64,000 nucleotides of DNA, from assembly GCA_028066595.1 (NCBI GenBank), contig JALCBJ010000003.1:134936-198935 (forward strand), read 5' to 3'. Both the position numbers and the translations under genes were made by a program. The notes beneath the pieces are model-generated. The model did no database searches. It had not been told where the DNA came from and was given only the letters and a program-made list of their open reading frames with translations. This DNA is from Thermoanaerobaculia bacterium. Its GTDB lineage: Bacteria > Acidobacteriota > Thermoanaerobaculia > Multivoradales > J023. This document shows, piece by piece, positions 63,894 to 64,000 of this stretch (position 1 is its first letter; the number at the start of each line of letters is the position of its first letter).

Positions 63894-64000
63894 ATGAGAC
63901 AAGCGACAGACTCTCGCCGACCCACCCGCAAAGTGGTTCGTCACCCTCGTGGACTGGCCAGGCTCTCGATTCTCGGAGCCTTGGTTTTCGTGATCTCGAG
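63894..64000 (+). CDS. 5' end of an exported protein gene
   Basis: From the ATG at 63894 (GGAGGA 4-5 nt upstream, 63884-63889) the frame encodes a basic N-terminus and hydrophobic stretch (LARLSILGALVFVIS), a signal peptide or membrane anchor. The window ends 35 codons in, so the product is unknown. Confidence 0.7.
   Translation, partial: MRQATDSRRPTRKVVRHPRGLARLSILGALVFVIS

Noticed and set aside
1-64000. CRISPR arrays, rRNA, tRNA, insertion sequences, transposases or integrases
   Set aside because: No regularly spaced repeats, RNA-gene signatures, terminal inverted repeats or DDE/recombinase motifs were recognised while reading the window.

Overview
The window is high-GC DNA from a bacterium that is most likely an Acidobacteriota member (Thermoanaerobaculia-like would fit, but this is inference). 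The pointers are two long orphan MacB/FtsX-type permeases of the acidobacterial 'ADOP' kind, a PadR regulator followed by a permease-prefix protein, two divergent pairs of a TIGR02999-like ECF sigma factor and a serine/threonine kinase, and a murE with a DNPR motif (meso-DAP peptidoglycan). No rRNA, tRNA or CRISPR array was recognised. Gene packing is dense, with many 1-4 nt start/stop overlaps. Most long antisense ORFs are shadows of high-GC genes.

Layout. 1-13.8 kb is a collinear division and cell-wall cluster: ftsI (3' end only), murE, murF, mraY, murD, ftsW, murG, murC, ftsQ, ftsA, ftsZ. It has no murB or ddl and ends at a clear intrinsic terminator (13927-13960). 13.97-17.25 kb is an accessory patch: a vapBC module with a near-consensus, possibly leaderless promoter, a small third gene, a secreted Asp-box protein, and a ribbon-helix-helix/RelE module. 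An ADOP permease follows (17.3-19.8 kb).

19.9-39.1 kb carries an apparently complete reductive pyrimidine catabolic pathway in three blocks: beta-ureidopropionase, NCS1 transporter, class III aminotransferase and dihydropyrimidinase (19.9-25.4 kb); (methyl)malonate-semialdehyde dehydrogenase (27.1-28.6 kb); and the dihydropyrimidine dehydrogenase pair preT-preA (36.4-39.1 kb). Together these would convert uracil or thymine through dihydropyrimidine, N-carbamoyl-beta-alanine and beta-alanine to malonate semialdehyde and acetyl-CoA. The blocks are separated by opposite-strand genes: a secreted protein, a three-gene operon (ECF sigma, single-TM protein with a degenerate von Willebrand-like domain, 1065-aa repeat-containing membrane-anchored protein), and a transglutaminase-like protein.

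39.1-42.8 kb (HxlR regulator, molybdopterin oxidoreductase, secreted intradiol-dioxygenase-like protein) lies between the true 3' end of preA and a second diverged copy of that 3' end, so it looks like an inserted or rearranged segment. 43-48.7 kb has an esterase/PadR/permease-prefix operon behind a perfect dyad, a signal-peptide-bearing methyltransferase and a second ADOP permease.

48.7-64 kb has a periplasmic oligopeptidase and a signalling-rich region: two Ser/Thr kinases with TM segments and TPR-like C-termini, each divergent from an ECF sigma gene, a 57-aa lipoprotein, an FHA-AAA+-Fis regulator with a degenerate GAFTGA loop, and two more secreted proteins. Three otherwise unrelated secreted proteins (14937-16547, 51012-52643, 56251-57810) share the C-terminal motif IFxDGFESG-x4-W (IFx-DGFESG[ND]-xxxW), which I do not recognise as a named sorting signal. 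I regard it as the best candidate for an undescribed system, followed by the sigma/VWA/giant-protein operon.
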